DNA from: Candidatus Obscuribacterales bacterium
Lineage (GTDB): Bacteria > Cyanobacteriota > Vampirovibrionia > Obscuribacterales > Obscuribacteraceae
Direction: 5' to 3'
DNA length: 64,000 nucleotides
Assembly (NCBI GenBank): GCA_019745415.1
Contig: JAIETF010000070.1
Location: 1-64,000 of the forward strand
Every line of letters begins with the position of its first letter. The stretch's first letter is position 1. The notes below the pieces were generated by a model. It ran no database searches. It was not told the origin of the DNA and saw only the letters and a program-made list of their open reading frames with translations. Positions 1-8,849 of this stretch are shown here, piece by piece. The position numbers were made by a program, and so were the translations under genes.

Positions 1-96
1 AGAGTCGGCTTCGACATCTTCTATGGTCAGCCTGTCGGCTTCAATAAACTTGTAATCAAAGGTAACCCAGATCACGGTAACTTGAGCGGTCTATAG
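1..96 (+). CDS. C-terminal end of an unidentified protein (partial)
   Basis: An open frame enters from the left edge and stops with TAG at 94-96, giving 31 residues that end in NPDHGNLSGL. The fragment is rich in Gly, Phe and Asn and has no motif I recognise. It could be the end of an exported or beta-rich protein, but this cannot be decided from 31 residues. Only the reading frame and the stop are seen; the gene start lies outside the window. Confidence 0.5.
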   Translation, partial: RVGFDIFYGQPVGFNKLVIKGNPDHGNLSGL

Positions 97-130
97 ACTG
101 ACAGGCGCTCATGCCGGTTAGAATATTGCT

Positions 131-157
131 TTGCCCTGAGGGTAATAACTCAGGCAA
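131..157 (+). terminator. Stem-loop after the first gene, possible terminator
   Basis: TTGCC(C)TGAG pairs with CTCAGGCAA, giving nine base pairs with one bulged C and an eight-base loop. It lies 35 bases after the TAG at 94-96 and 33 bases before the kinase start. The following bases are AT-rich but contain no clean T run, so it is either a weak terminator of the upstream gene or a leader hairpin. Confidence 0.35.
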
Positions 158-189
158 TATATACAAATTCGCTTTTAAACCGGTACGGG

Positions 190-1194
190 ATGTTGGACAG
201 CACAAGTATAGACAGCCTACTCAAGAATAATTTACCGGCCCTTGGTATAGACCTGGGCGGAACAAAAATAAGAGCAGCTCTGGTCAAAGACGGAAGAGTA
301 GTATCTCAGCCAAGACAAATAGCCACTCCCAATGGAGCCGACAACATAATCAAGGGCATTGTCGATCTGGTCCAGGCTTTTCAGAAAGATGGCAACGAAG
401 CACAGTTCGGTATCGCCGGGGTGGGCATTGCCACGGCCGGGATTGTAGATTGCAATACAGGCGAGATTCTTGGCTCGACCGGCAACTTGCCTGGATGGAG
501 CGGCACCTCGCTCAAAAAAGTGATTGAAAGCCAAATTTTACTGCCAGTACACGTGGACAACGACGCCAATGCTGCGGCCTACGGCGAAGCCAGCGCCCGC
601 GGTCTGATGCATTCAAACTGCGTCGTGGCTGTCACTCTGGGAACCGGCATAGGCGGCGGCTTGGTCATAAACGGCAAAATGTTTAGAGGCGCCCACTGGG
701 CTGGGGGCGAGATTGGCCACCTCAGACTGAACCTAGGCAATAAGCGACTTTGTACCTGCGGACTGTTTGACTGTTGGGAGGCTTACGGCTCAGGACGCGG
801 ACTAGCCGCCACTGGAAGAGACATATTGAGCGGATTGAGTGCAGAACAAACGCCGCTCGCCAAAGACATTGAAGGCTTGACCACCCATGCCATAGTGGAA
901 GCCGCTAGAAATGGAGACATTGTCGGTAAGCGTATCCTTAATATGTGGCACGAACATGTGGCTGCCGGCATAGCCAGTCTTGCCCATATTCTCGATCCTG
1001 ATCTATTTGTCGTAACCGGCGGACTAGCCGATTGCGTCGATTTCGTCCTTCTGCAAGAGATGGTCGTAGATCGCGTATTGCCTCGTATCGGCGAAAAGAT
1101 GACCATACACAAGTCGGAACTAGAAGGACTAGCCGGTATTATCGGCGCAGCCCAACTGGTCTTGGATAATCTACTTGACAGAATTGCTGTCTAA
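190..1194 (+). CDS. ROK-family sugar kinase (glucokinase-like)
   Basis: Cytoplasmic ATP-dependent sugar kinase of the ROK family, most likely phosphorylating glucose or a related hexose to feed glycolysis. Visible motifs: the phosphate-binding GIDLGGTK near residues 19-26, the catalytic Asp125 in VDNDANAA, GGEIGH at 172-177, and the ROK zinc site formed by His177 and Cys188, Cys190 and Cys195 in CTCGLFDCWE. Length (334 residues) is normal for the family. The ATG at 190 has no strong ribosome binding site. ROK members also include N-acetylglucosamine and N-acetylmannosamine kinases and repressors; there is no N-terminal helix-turn-helix, so a kinase rather than a repressor is likely. The exact sugar is not visible. 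Confidence 0.85.
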   Translation: MLDSTSIDSLLKNNLPALGIDLGGTKIRAALVKDGRVVSQPRQIATPNGADNIIKGIVDLVQAFQKDGNEAQFGIAGVGIATAGIVDCNTGEILGSTGNLPGWSGTSLKKVIESQILLPVHVDNDANAAAYGEASARGLMHSNCVVAVTLGTGIGGGLVINGKMFRGAHWAGGEIGHLRLNLGNKRLCTCGLFDCWEAYGSGRGLAATGRDILSGLSAEQTPLAKDIEGLTTHAIVEAARNGDIVGKRILNMWHEHVAAGIASLAHILDPDLFVVTGGLADCVDFVLLQEMVVDRVLPRIGEKMTIHKSELEGLAGIIGAAQLVLDNLLDRIAV

Positions 1195-1200
1195 AAAATA

Positions 1201-1233
1201 GCTTTCTAGAATATTGCTGTCTAGCCAGAAAGC
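1201..1233. terminator. Inverted repeat between convergent genes
   Basis: GCTTTCT at 1201-1207 is matched by AGAAAGC at 1227-1233 across a 19-base loop, in the 47-base gap between the convergent kinase and DUF4139 genes. It could end transcription from either side, but the loop is long and no strong T run follows. The motif AATTGCTGTCTA in the kinase's last codons is echoed by AATATTGCTGTCTAG at 1210-1224, so part of this gap may come from a short duplication. Confidence 0.3.
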
Positions 1234-1241
1234 GCCTTTAT

Positions 1242-2690
1242 CTATCTGCTTTCGATTGTATAGGTCAGTTTCTCTTCAGTATCGGGACTAACTTTCACCA
1301 AGAACTCGAAAGTGTGAGAATCTTTCTTGGTGTAGGGCAGACTAGACTTGAGTATTTTCCAGTCTCCATAAGAATGCTCGACCACCGTGACAGTGACCGG
1401 TTCTTTCTTGTGATTGCGGATGCTGATGCTAAAGCTCTGACGCTGCACACGTTCGCTCACCTGCTCTTGGCTTGTCTGTATGCGATTGCAAGCTATGTCG
1501 AAAGCATCACCAATATAAACCCTTACCTTCTCATCTTTGGGAGTATGGTCTATTTGATCTTCACCGACAAATTGCATGGCCCCGTCTTGATCTTTCTTAT
1601 AGACCCGGACCTTTCCTTTTGGTAGGGGCATGCCAAGATTATTTTCTTTGGAATTGTTCACTTCCAGTTTGACATTGACCTTTATTTTCTCGCTGCCGTC
1701 TTCACCATACTCGGTGGCACGGCCGCTTTCCATGACATAAAGCTTCTTCACCGGCACAGCCGAAGCATTGAAGAGTGTCAGTTGCTTGGTCTCATTGTCA
1801 CGCACATCGGTGCGTCCCTTCAAACTGTAGAGATGATACTCAGCAAAAGTTTGCTCATTAAACTGAGGGGCAGCGGCATCTGCCGCCATCTCAGCCATCA
1901 TCGGAGCAGCAGGAGCCGGAGGCTGAGCATTGGCAATCTTATGAACATCACCGGCCATGAGCTTGAGAGAAGCATCTTTATAGGTAGCACCAGACTTATT
2001 GTCTATGGTCACCCAACTGGTCAAATCACAAGCACTATCATCGCTATTAGCCACAGCTACATAATCACATTTCCAATTTAGTCCCTGAGCTTGATAGCTG
2101 ATTTCACTTTCATGACTACCGGCTTTATCACATTCCAACTTCCAAAGCAAAGAAGGCTTAGAAACTAGACCTTCCGGCAACTCTGCCAGTTCTAATTCAC
2201 CTGAGGGACCAACCACTATTCCGCTGCTTGTTTTGAGAACCACAGACTGCGAGCGCTGGGAAAGATTGCCGTCGCTATCGGCAACGGTCACAGCCGGGCT
2301 AGAAAGTAGAGTCCCGGTAAGCTCACGCACGGCCCCACCGGAAAGAAACTGCCTGAACTTGACCGTCTTACCCAGCGAACGCGAGAGAATAGTGACATTA
2401 TCCATAAGATCGTACTGATAATTCTGTTCTCTCACACTAACAGCGTTTGGTGCAGTCAAGGAAGAGAAGCTCACCGACGTAGGATCTATAGCAGCCGCAA
2501 CATCTTCAAATCGAACATAGTTTATGCCGTCTTTGAGCTTAATATCACGACGATCCTTAATGAGTCCGAAATTCTGATTATAGATGGTGATGGCTACGTC
2601 TTTAGATGGCGAGACATCCTGAGCAAAGGCGGGAAAAGATACCGCAAGCAATGCAAGAAGGGGCAAGACCGAGTGCTTCATTCTCTTCAT
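1242..2690 (-). CDS. Exported DUF4139-domain protein, copy 1
   Basis: A 482-residue protein with a Sec signal peptide (Lys/Arg start, hydrophobic LLALLAVSFPAFA, probable cleavage after AFA-QD). The rest matches the DUF4139 type of mostly beta proteins by pattern: an N-terminal AITIYNQNFGLIKD block, a central LSYQ/SYQAQGLNWKCDYVAV block where the family's typical W-x-x-Y stretch sits, and a C-terminal beta region with DHTPKDEKVRVYIGDAFD. The biochemical role of the family is unknown; members are predicted to be periplasmic or outer-surface. It follows a close paralogue on the same strand (46-base gap), and the two are probably co-transcribed. An Ala/Pro/Met-rich insert lies near residues 250-275. 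The function is not inferable. Confidence 0.75.
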   Translation of the reverse strand: MKRMKHSVLPLLALLAVSFPAFAQDVSPSKDVAITIYNQNFGLIKDRRDIKLKDGINYVRFEDVAAAIDPTSVSFSSLTAPNAVSVREQNYQYDLMDNVTILSRSLGKTVKFRQFLSGGAVRELTGTLLSSPAVTVADSDGNLSQRSQSVVLKTSSGIVVGPSGELELAELPEGLVSKPSLLWKLECDKAGSHESEISYQAQGLNWKCDYVAVANSDDSACDLTSWVTIDNKSGATYKDASLKLMAGDVHKIANAQPPAPAAPMMAEMAADAAAPQFNEQTFAEYHLYSLKGRTDVRDNETKQLTLFNASAVPVKKLYVMESGRATEYGEDGSEKIKVNVKLEVNNSKENNLGMPLPKGKVRVYKKDQDGAMQFVGEDQIDHTPKDEKVRVYIGDAFDIACNRIQTSQEQVSERVQRQSFSISIRNHKKEPVTVTVVEHSYGDWKILKSSLPYTKKDSHTFEFLVKVSPDTEEKLTYTIESR

Positions 2691-2736
2691 TTGGTTATCC
2701 TCTAAATATGCTTGGGTCTATATTTCATTGCTCAAA

Positions 2737-4212
2737 CTAATGCTTGATCTCAAGATCGTATGTCACTTTACTTTCACCATTCGCCGGCACTTTGACGGCA
2801 AACTCAATGGTATGACTGTCTTTCTTGGTGAAGGGTTGGCTGCTATTCACCACTTTCCAGTCACCATAGGCGTGCTCTATGACAGTGACTGTTACTTCTT
2901 TCTCTTTATGGTTGCGCAATGAAATCTCAAAACTCTGCTTGAGCAGCCGCTGCGAAATTTGCTGATAATTCGTTTGTTTGCGTTCGCCGACAATGTCAAA
3001 TGCATCGCCTATATAAAGGCGAACTTTCTCATCTTTGGGAGTATGGTCGATAAGATCTTCGCCGACAAATTGCATGGCGCCATCCTGATCTTTCTTATAG
3101 ACCCTCACCTTCCCCTTAGGCATCGGCATACCAAGATTATTGCCCTGTGTATTGGCAATTTCCAACTTCACATTGACTTTCTGACTGTTCGCTTGCCCAT
3201 AATGATTGACCGAACCAGATTCAAAAACAAAAAGCTTTTTCACTGGTACCGAAGCAGCATTAAAAAGAGTCAGTTGCTTAGTTTCATTATTGTTTAGGTC
3301 AGTGCGACCAGCCAAACTATAAAGATGATATTCGGCAAAACTTTGTTCGGTAAACTGCGGCGCCGCTGCCCCTGCCATAGCCGACTTCATAAGAGCATAG
3401 CCTCTAGGCATGGGTGCCTGAGTCACTCTGTGCACATCGCCCGCCATTAGTTTGAGAGCCGCCTGCTTAAAGCTTGCTCCAGACTTATTATCGAGAGTGA
3501 CCCAGCTAGTCAGATCGCAAGCCGTATCATCACTATTGGCCACAGCCACATAGTCGCATTTCCAATTCATGCCTTGGGTTTGATAGCTAATTTCAGCCCG
3601 ATGCTCTCCCCCCTTATCGGCTTGTAACTTCCACAGCAATGACGGCTTCGCTACAAGACCACTGGGCAGTTCAGCCAGCTCCACTTCGCCGTTTGCACCT
3701 AGAACAATGCCCGAGGGTGTTTTTAGAACTATAGATTGTGATCGCTGAGAGACATTACCATTGCTGTCCGACACCGTAACCAAAGGCGAGTTGAGCAAAG
3801 TGCCGCTTACTTCATGCACGCCGCCGCCGGTATATTGCCTAATCTTTATCTCTTTACCTACCGACTTAGAGAGAATAGTCGAGACATCCATAAGATCGTA
3901 TTGATAATTCTGCTCTCTTACTACCACCGAATTTGGTGCCGTCAAAGAGAGGAAGTTGACAGAAGTAGGATCTATAGCCGCGGCCACATCATCAAATCTA
4001 AGATTATTGATGCCCTCTTTGAGCTCGACATTTCTTATGTCTTTGACCAGTCCGAAATTCTGGTTATAGACAGTGATTGCCACACTTTCGCTATCATTGG
4101 CCTTAGCTTTCGCATTATCTTTCACCTTATCTTTGGCATCGATTGCAAGTGCCGACATCTGCATAAGCGGTATCAGACTAAAGGCTAGAAAAGCACTGGT
4201 GCTGAATCTCAT
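2737..4212 (-). CDS. Exported DUF4139-domain protein, copy 2
   Basis: A 491-residue paralogue of the neighbouring downstream gene, with the same block order and long near-identical stretches (for example AVANSDDTACDLTSWVT and KGKVRVYKKDQDGAMQFVGE). It begins with a signal peptide ending near SALA-ID, followed by a Lys/Asp/Ala-rich linker (residues 26-42) that copy 1 lacks. The start ATG at 4212 is preceded by AGGAGC-type purines (read on the minus strand). As it is transcribed first, it probably heads a two-gene operon. The copies differ mainly in the N-terminal linker and the central Met/Ala-rich insert, which suggests a tandem duplication with divergence in exposed segments. Function unknown. 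Confidence 0.75.
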   Translation of the reverse strand: MRFSTSAFLAFSLIPLMQMSALAIDAKDKVKDNAKAKANDSESVAITVYNQNFGLVKDIRNVELKEGINNLRFDDVAAAIDPTSVNFLSLTAPNSVVVREQNYQYDLMDVSTILSKSVGKEIKIRQYTGGGVHEVSGTLLNSPLVTVSDSNGNVSQRSQSIVLKTPSGIVLGANGEVELAELPSGLVAKPSLLWKLQADKGGEHRAEISYQTQGMNWKCDYVAVANSDDTACDLTSWVTLDNKSGASFKQAALKLMAGDVHRVTQAPMPRGYALMKSAMAGAAAPQFTEQSFAEYHLYSLAGRTDLNNNETKQLTLFNAASVPVKKLFVFESGSVNHYGQANSQKVNVKLEIANTQGNNLGMPMPKGKVRVYKKDQDGAMQFVGEDLIDHTPKDEKVRLYIGDAFDIVGERKQTNYQQISQRLLKQSFEISLRNHKEKEVTVTVIEHAYGDWKVVNSSQPFTKKDSHTIEFAVKVPANGESKVTYDLEIKH

Positions 4213-4241
4213 TTAACTGCTCCTATTTTGGTTTGCTTAGC

Positions 4242-5429
4242 TTAGTTCTTGAGTATGCGGTCAAAGAAATTGAGGGCAAGGTCGATATTGGCGCCTTTTT
4301 CAATATCGTGCCCGGCACCATCGAGAGGTACAAATTGCACCGGCGCTTGCCTCTGTGATAGCGCCGCTGCAAATTTCTCGCTCTGACTAAAGGGCACTAT
4401 GTTGTCTTTTCTTCCGTGCACAATCAAAATACTGGGACAAAGACCAGAGACATAAGACATTGGACTGGCTTGATCAGCCAGAGCTTTCTTATTGGCAGCT
4501 TGTCCGCCTAGAAAGAGACTCAAAGAAGCCATTGGTGAACTGGTATCCCAAGCTTGACCGGGAATCGTTTCGGTGGCCAGAGCGTAAAGATCGGTGGGAC
4601 CGCAAAAGTCACAGACAGCCTTAACGTCTCGGTTATATGTTTTATCGCCGCCGCCTATGTCAAGCGAACCGACTTTAGCCGAGGTCCCCATCAGAGCAAC
4701 CAGATGCCCTCCGGCAGAAGTGCCCCAAAGCCCTATACGGTTCGCGTCGATAGCGAATTTAGTAGCATTAGCCTTGATATAACGCAAAGCAGTGTTCAAA
4801 TCTTCCATCTGAGCGGGAAATATTCCTTCTTGTGCAAGACGGTAATTGAGTGTGGCAACTGCATATCCCCTCTTCACGGCAGTTCCCAGCCAAGTCGGTC
4901 TGGCAGCCGGCCTATTGGTCCAACCGCCGCCATGCACATATATAATGAGCGGGAAATTGCTGCCGTTCTCCGGAGTGTAGAGACTCATCTGATGGGCAAT
5001 ATCCAGCTTGCCAGGTTCATAGCTGAAATTCTCCAAGCGTTTCATTTTGACGCCGTTCAAGCGAGTTAGAACCTGAGCCGGCAGACGATCCTTGATTGAC
5101 TCGGGCAGACGAGCATTAACCTTGTCAAGCAAAGCCTGTGTATTGCCGATATTTAGGTTGCCACCTTGTTTAGACACCTGTCTATCGATCTCTTTCTTGA
5201 TTTTTTCCTGCAAATTATCAGGTACTTTGCCTTTCAGTTTACTGAACACAGAGCCGGCCGCCCGGTCAAGCAGGGCATCAAGCCCCGAAGTGTTTCCCGA
5301 AGCATTACCCGCAGCATTGTTAACAGAGCTCTGAGACTTTGCCGGCAGTACCGAAAACAAAGTTGCCAAAACCAAAAGTGAAAGCAAAACCGGCTTTCTC
5401 AAAGACGGCAACGCAGACTGAAAAACCAT
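4242..5429 (-). CDS. Secreted alpha/beta-hydrolase (esterase/lipase-like)
   Basis: Predicted exported serine hydrolase of the esterase/lipase type. From the ATG at 5429 (395 residues) the protein has a signal peptide (LLSLLVLATLFSVLPAKS), a helical linker of about 110 residues, then the hydrolase domain: oxyanion-hole HGGGW at 166-170, nucleophile Ser238 in GTSAGGH, probable Asp342 in HGRKDNIV and His374 in GAGHD. The HGGGW plus GxSAGG pattern is typical of BD-FAE/hormone-sensitive-lipase-like carboxylesterases. I place the start at 5429, not at the upstream in-frame codon at 5492, because a GGGG purine run lies about eight bases before this ATG and the signal peptide begins there. Substrate unknown. 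The upstream region is shared with the divergent TPR gene. Confidence 0.75.
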   Translation of the reverse strand: MVFQSALPSLRKPVLLSLLVLATLFSVLPAKSQSSVNNAAGNASGNTSGLDALLDRAAGSVFSKLKGKVPDNLQEKIKKEIDRQVSKQGGNLNIGNTQALLDKVNARLPESIKDRLPAQVLTRLNGVKMKRLENFSYEPGKLDIAHQMSLYTPENGSNFPLIIYVHGGGWTNRPAARPTWLGTAVKRGYAVATLNYRLAQEGIFPAQMEDLNTALRYIKANATKFAIDANRIGLWGTSAGGHLVALMGTSAKVGSLDIGGGDKTYNRDVKAVCDFCGPTDLYALATETIPGQAWDTSSPMASLSLFLGGQAANKKALADQASPMSYVSGLCPSILIVHGRKDNIVPFSQSEKFAAALSQRQAPVQFVPLDGAGHDIEKGANIDLALNFFDRILKN

Positions 5430-5485
5430 TGAAAATACCCCGGAGCAATATTTCGACCCACAAGTGAAGGTATATTCTACGAGCC

Positions 5486-5514
5486 TTGACAAGCGATTGG
5501 CTTATATTTACAAA
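5486..5514 (+). promoter_or_regulatory. Sigma70-type promoter for the TPR gene
   Basis: A perfect TTGACA at 5486-5491 is followed after exactly 17 bases by TACAAA at 5509-5514 (four of six matches to TATAAT). Transcription would begin near 5521, just before the AAGGA ribosome binding site at 5539-5543 and the ATG at 5554. This arrangement argues that the TPR protein starts at 5554 and not at the in-frame GTG at 5464. Confidence 0.5.
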
Positions 5515-5553
5515 AACGCTGATTTGAGTACAATCCTTAAGGATGGGAAAGAA

Positions 5554-6780
5554 ATGATGAAAGCAGAAAAGACCAGTCTTCTATTGATTGCTCTTGCCCT
5601 TTGGCAAGTAAACAAAATGCCGCCGACTGAAGCAGCAAAAAGAGAAACAAGCAATCAACGCATTCATCAGAGCAAGACACTCGCTGATTGGAATTTCCTA
5701 TCAAAGTATGCCGGTCGCTCTACAAACGAACTTTTGCGCGACAAAAATTTTGTCTCTTTGTTGAAAGCAATTGCCCCTGTCCGCAATAATCTTGTCGAAT
5801 CTGGCTCTAGCCTAATAGATAGCACATTCGACAGAATGGGAGGACCACCTGATTCTATCAAGCTGGTAGAAAACCGTTATGCAATAGTTTCGGCCTCGAT
5901 GAATAATTTTGCCCCGGCCAAATGTTTATTGCTTTGCGACTTAGTCGGCAAGAAAGGACTGATAGCTCTCACTGACGGCGAAGAATGGCCGTCTCTATAT
6001 CTGATCTCAAAGCAGTATGACGCCCTTAGCGATTGCCCACCACTCTTCCAATCTGAATTGACCGATTGGCTCAATCGAGAGCGGGTGCCGCTTTTGAGCA
6101 GGGTCTATGTCTCTAAGAAGGGCATCGGTAAGCGAGAAGAGTTCGATAAACTAAACTCACTTTCAAAGCTGATTGAAAAACAAGCCGATTACAAACTTTA
6201 TGAAAGACGTGCTGATTTACTAGCTGAGAGCGGACGTTTGCGCGAGTCAATTAAGGACTATGACAAAGTAATTGAACTCTGTCCAGCCGACAATAAATTG
6301 ACCATCAGTCGCGCCTATGCCGCCAGAGCCACAGCACTAAAATCTGACAACAAATTACAAGAAGCTCTTAGCGATCTCGACCAGGCGATCAAACTCAATC
6401 CATGTTCTTATGAAGCCGCTTCTTACTTTGCGCGAAGAGCCATGATCTATGAACTGCTCAATGATACCGAAAGAGCTCATAGCGACTTCGATGCAGCAAT
6501 CAAAGCGAACAAAGGATATCCGGGTTATCTGCAGAGAGCCCTATTTTTTCACCGTCTCAATCAAAACGATAAGGCTATGGCAGACTTAAATGAAGAGCTG
6601 AAGAGATGCGGCTCATATCTAAAGCCGAAGGTACTGCGAACCAAAGCTGAGATTCTTGTTTGTCAAGACAAATTAAGCGAAGGTCTGCAAGCCATAGATC
6701 AAGCCATCAAGCTAGAACCGTCATCGAAAGAAGCAATCATGCTTGAAAAACAAATCAAGAAAAGGCTTAACTCTAAATAG
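5554..6780 (+). CDS. TPR-repeat protein, probably exported
   Basis: About 408 residues beginning MMKAEKTS followed by a hydrophobic stretch (LLLIALALW) that looks like a short signal peptide or anchor. The N-terminal 200 residues are not recognisable. The C-terminal half carries about five TPR-like helical pairs, for example ESIKDYDKVIELCP, EALSDLDQAIKLNP, RAHSDFDAAIKANK and EGLQAIDQAIKLEP, which normally form a scaffold for protein binding. AAGGA lies ten bases before the ATG, and a promoter lies just upstream. The gene overlaps the convergent lpxC stop by eight bases. No enzyme motif is seen; a role in envelope protein interactions is only a guess from the export signal. Confidence 0.7.
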   Translation: MMKAEKTSLLLIALALWQVNKMPPTEAAKRETSNQRIHQSKTLADWNFLSKYAGRSTNELLRDKNFVSLLKAIAPVRNNLVESGSSLIDSTFDRMGGPPDSIKLVENRYAIVSASMNNFAPAKCLLLCDLVGKKGLIALTDGEEWPSLYLISKQYDALSDCPPLFQSELTDWLNRERVPLLSRVYVSKKGIGKREEFDKLNSLSKLIEKQADYKLYERRADLLAESGRLRESIKDYDKVIELCPADNKLTISRAYAARATALKSDNKLQEALSDLDQAIKLNPCSYEAASYFARRAMIYELLNDTERAHSDFDAAIKANKGYPGYLQRALFFHRLNQNDKAMADLNEELKRCGSYLKPKVLRTKAEILVCQDKLSEGLQAIDQAIKLEPSSKEAIMLEKQIKKRLNSK

Positions 6781-7603
6781 TGATAGCCCTTCTGAGCTTA
6801 CCGGCGATATCGACATCCATCTCGTGACCGCCCTTGATGCTTATAAAGCGAGCCTTGATACGCATCGGATTGACTCCTACTAAGGCTAGGTCTCCGATTA
6901 AATCAAGCAGTTTATGACGCACTGGTTCATCCGGATGCTTGAGAGGCATTGTGAATCCGTCTTCCGTCAAACTGACCACATCTTTATCGAGACCCAGCAT
7001 CTTATGCTCTTGCAACATTCCAAAGGTGCGGTTTTCATAAATGTCTTTGATATCTTTGCTACTGTCCCAACTCTGCCATTTCTGACCGATGAGCGGATGC
7101 TTCCAATCCATCAGGTAAGTGACTGAAAACTTCTCAGCCGGAATGGCAATTAGACTTCTATCGCCTCTCTCTACAGTAATGGTCTCTTTCAATTCCAGAT
7201 CAGCTGAGACAGCACTCCGGGCGATACCACTTGCTTCAAAGAGACGAATCCAAAATTCAGAACTTCCGTCTCCCAGAGGCATCTCGGGCCCATCTACATA
7301 AACGTAGGCATCATCAAGACCCCAAAGCACAGCCGCGCAGAGAAAATGCTCGACTATACAGAGCCTGATGCGATCGACACCAAGCACGACATTGCGCAAA
7401 GTATTCACAACCATGTCAGCTCGAGCCGGAACTTTGACCACATCCCCCTGACCATCGGGCAAGAGAAAAACTATGCCGGTGCCTTTAGCAGCGCCGAAAA
7501 TCTCGACCAGAACTTCCTGCTTGGAGGTCAGACCAGGTCCCTTAAAAGTAGCCAGTCTGTCTCCAAGGTCAAGCTTCTTTCTCAAATCTTCGGCGACTGC
7601 CAT
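6773..7603 (-). CDS. lpxC: UDP-3-O-acyl-GlcNAc deacetylase LpxC
   Basis: Zinc-dependent deacetylase catalysing the first committed step of lipid A synthesis in the cytoplasm. The key residues are present: Glu85-His86 in IVEHFLCA (catalytic Glu and first zinc ligand), His230 and Asp234 in HKLLDLIGDL (remaining zinc ligands) and His260 in KGGHEMD (active-site His). RTFGMLQEH at 192-200 is the family's substrate-binding segment. At 276 residues it is somewhat shorter than the roughly 300-residue proteobacterial enzymes, mainly at the N terminus, where the usual GxGLHSG is replaced by GPGLTSK. It lies 39 bases after lpxD and is the last gene of the bamA-skp-lpxD-lpxC run. Its stop overlaps the convergent TPR gene. 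Confidence 0.9.
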   Translation of the reverse strand: MAVAEDLRKKLDLGDRLATFKGPGLTSKQEVLVEIFGAAKGTGIVFLLPDGQGDVVKVPARADMVVNTLRNVVLGVDRIRLCIVEHFLCAAVLWGLDDAYVYVDGPEMPLGDGSSEFWIRLFEASGIARSAVSADLELKETITVERGDRSLIAIPAEKFSVTYLMDWKHPLIGQKWQSWDSSKDIKDIYENRTFGMLQEHKMLGLDKDVVSLTEDGFTMPLKHPDEPVRHKLLDLIGDLALVGVNPMRIKARFISIKGGHEMDVDIAGKLRRAITI

Positions 7604-7642
7604 GACAATTTCTCCGCTTACTCACGCATCCAACAATGTTAC

Positions 7643-8770
7643 TTACTTAGTCGCCACTTGCTTCTCTAAAATCTGCTGTTCAAGCAAGGCCAAACGCTTT
7701 TTCAGGTCTTTCACATCATCAAGAACTCTGGGCATGCGCTTCACTGCCGCCACCTGACCAAAGAAATCACGGGCGTTCACAGCCGGCACACCGGCATGTA
7801 TCTCACCAGATGCAATGTCGCGCATAGCGCCGGAGCCACCCACTAGAACTGCATCGGATGACATGGTGACATGATCCGAAAGGCTTGAGCTTCCTGCCAC
7901 TACCGAGCGGTCGCCGATATTGCAAGAACCACCAATGGCGGCATTACCGATAATCATCACTTCCCGACCAATACGATTATTGTGAGCCACCATCACCAAG
8001 TTATCGATCTTGGTTCCGGCTCCAACTACAGTGGAGCCCATAGTGGCTCTATCAATAGTGGCATAAGAACCAATTTCGACATCATCGTCGAGTACCACAT
8101 TGCCAATCTGAGGAATCTTCAATAGTGGATTCGGCTCTGTGGAAAGATTCTTCTCTCCGCGCTTGCTTTTCTCGAGGTTCGACTCATTGGCGGTGACATA
8201 ACCAAAGCCGTCGGCGCCAATGCCGGCACCTTGCTGCAAGATCACTCGATTGCCGATCTTGCAGTAATCGGCGATGAGACAAGCCGGATGAAGGAGGCAG
8301 TCTTCGCCGATGGTCACTTCACCACCGATAACAGTATGCGACATGATAATGGTGCGAGCGCCCACTTTAGATTTGGGTCCGATGACGACATAAGGACCAA
8401 TCGCCGCGCTTTCAGAAACCTCGGCACTCTCGTCGATCACGGCTGTGGGATGAATGCCGACCGGGGGTGTATAGCGCTTTGGTTGCAGGGCAGTGAGCAC
8501 TCTTTGAATAGCTAGATTTGGTCTATCTACTAGCACCATATTACGATCAGGATGCATTTTCTCGGCACCTGTGGGAGCAATGATGGCTTTGGCTTTGCAA
8601 CTGCCCAAGTCTTTGATCAATTTCTCGTCATAGACAAAGGCAAGATCGTCTTCACCTGCGTGCAGCGGTGAAGGCGAAACAGTCGAAACTGTCACACTTC
8701 CATCACCATGCACGCGTCCGCCGATAAGCTGAGCGATCATGGCTATGGGCATTTCCTGGGGCAGTCGCAT
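7643..8770 (-). CDS. lpxD: UDP-3-O-acylglucosamine N-acyltransferase LpxD
   Basis: Transfers a 3-hydroxyacyl chain from acyl carrier protein to the glucosamine amine in lipid A synthesis. The N-terminal uridine-binding domain (residues 1-100) is followed by a left-handed beta helix of hexapeptide repeats (about 105-340). Diagnostic blocks are GADGFGYV, VEIGSYATIDRATMGSTV and the catalytic His263 in MVAHNNRIG. A Lys/Glu/Asn-rich insert of about 20 residues (195-215) sits between GFGYV and IPQIGNV, where relatives have a short loop. The C terminus is a short helix (VKDLKKRLALLEQQI) typical of the trimer. At 375 residues it is slightly longer than E. coli LpxD because of the insert. It sits between the skp-like gene and lpxC. 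Confidence 0.92.
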   Translation of the reverse strand: MRLPQEMPIAMIAQLIGGRVHGDGSVTVSTVSPSPLHAGEDDLAFVYDEKLIKDLGSCKAKAIIAPTGAEKMHPDRNMVLVDRPNLAIQRVLTALQPKRYTPPVGIHPTAVIDESAEVSESAAIGPYVVIGPKSKVGARTIIMSHTVIGGEVTIGEDCLLHPACLIADYCKIGNRVILQQGAGIGADGFGYVTANESNLEKSKRGEKNLSTEPNPLLKIPQIGNVVLDDDVEIGSYATIDRATMGSTVVGAGTKIDNLVMVAHNNRIGREVMIIGNAAIGGSCNIGDRSVVAGSSSLSDHVTMSSDAVLVGGSGAMRDIASGEIHAGVPAVNARDFFGQVAAVKRMPRVLDDVKDLKKRLALLEQQILEKQVATK

Positions 8771-8849
8771 AAGACCTCCTGAATTTCAGATTTAAGAAAA
8801 AGGACTCACGCGAACGCAAGCCCTTTCGTTGATTTAAACCAGATACTGG

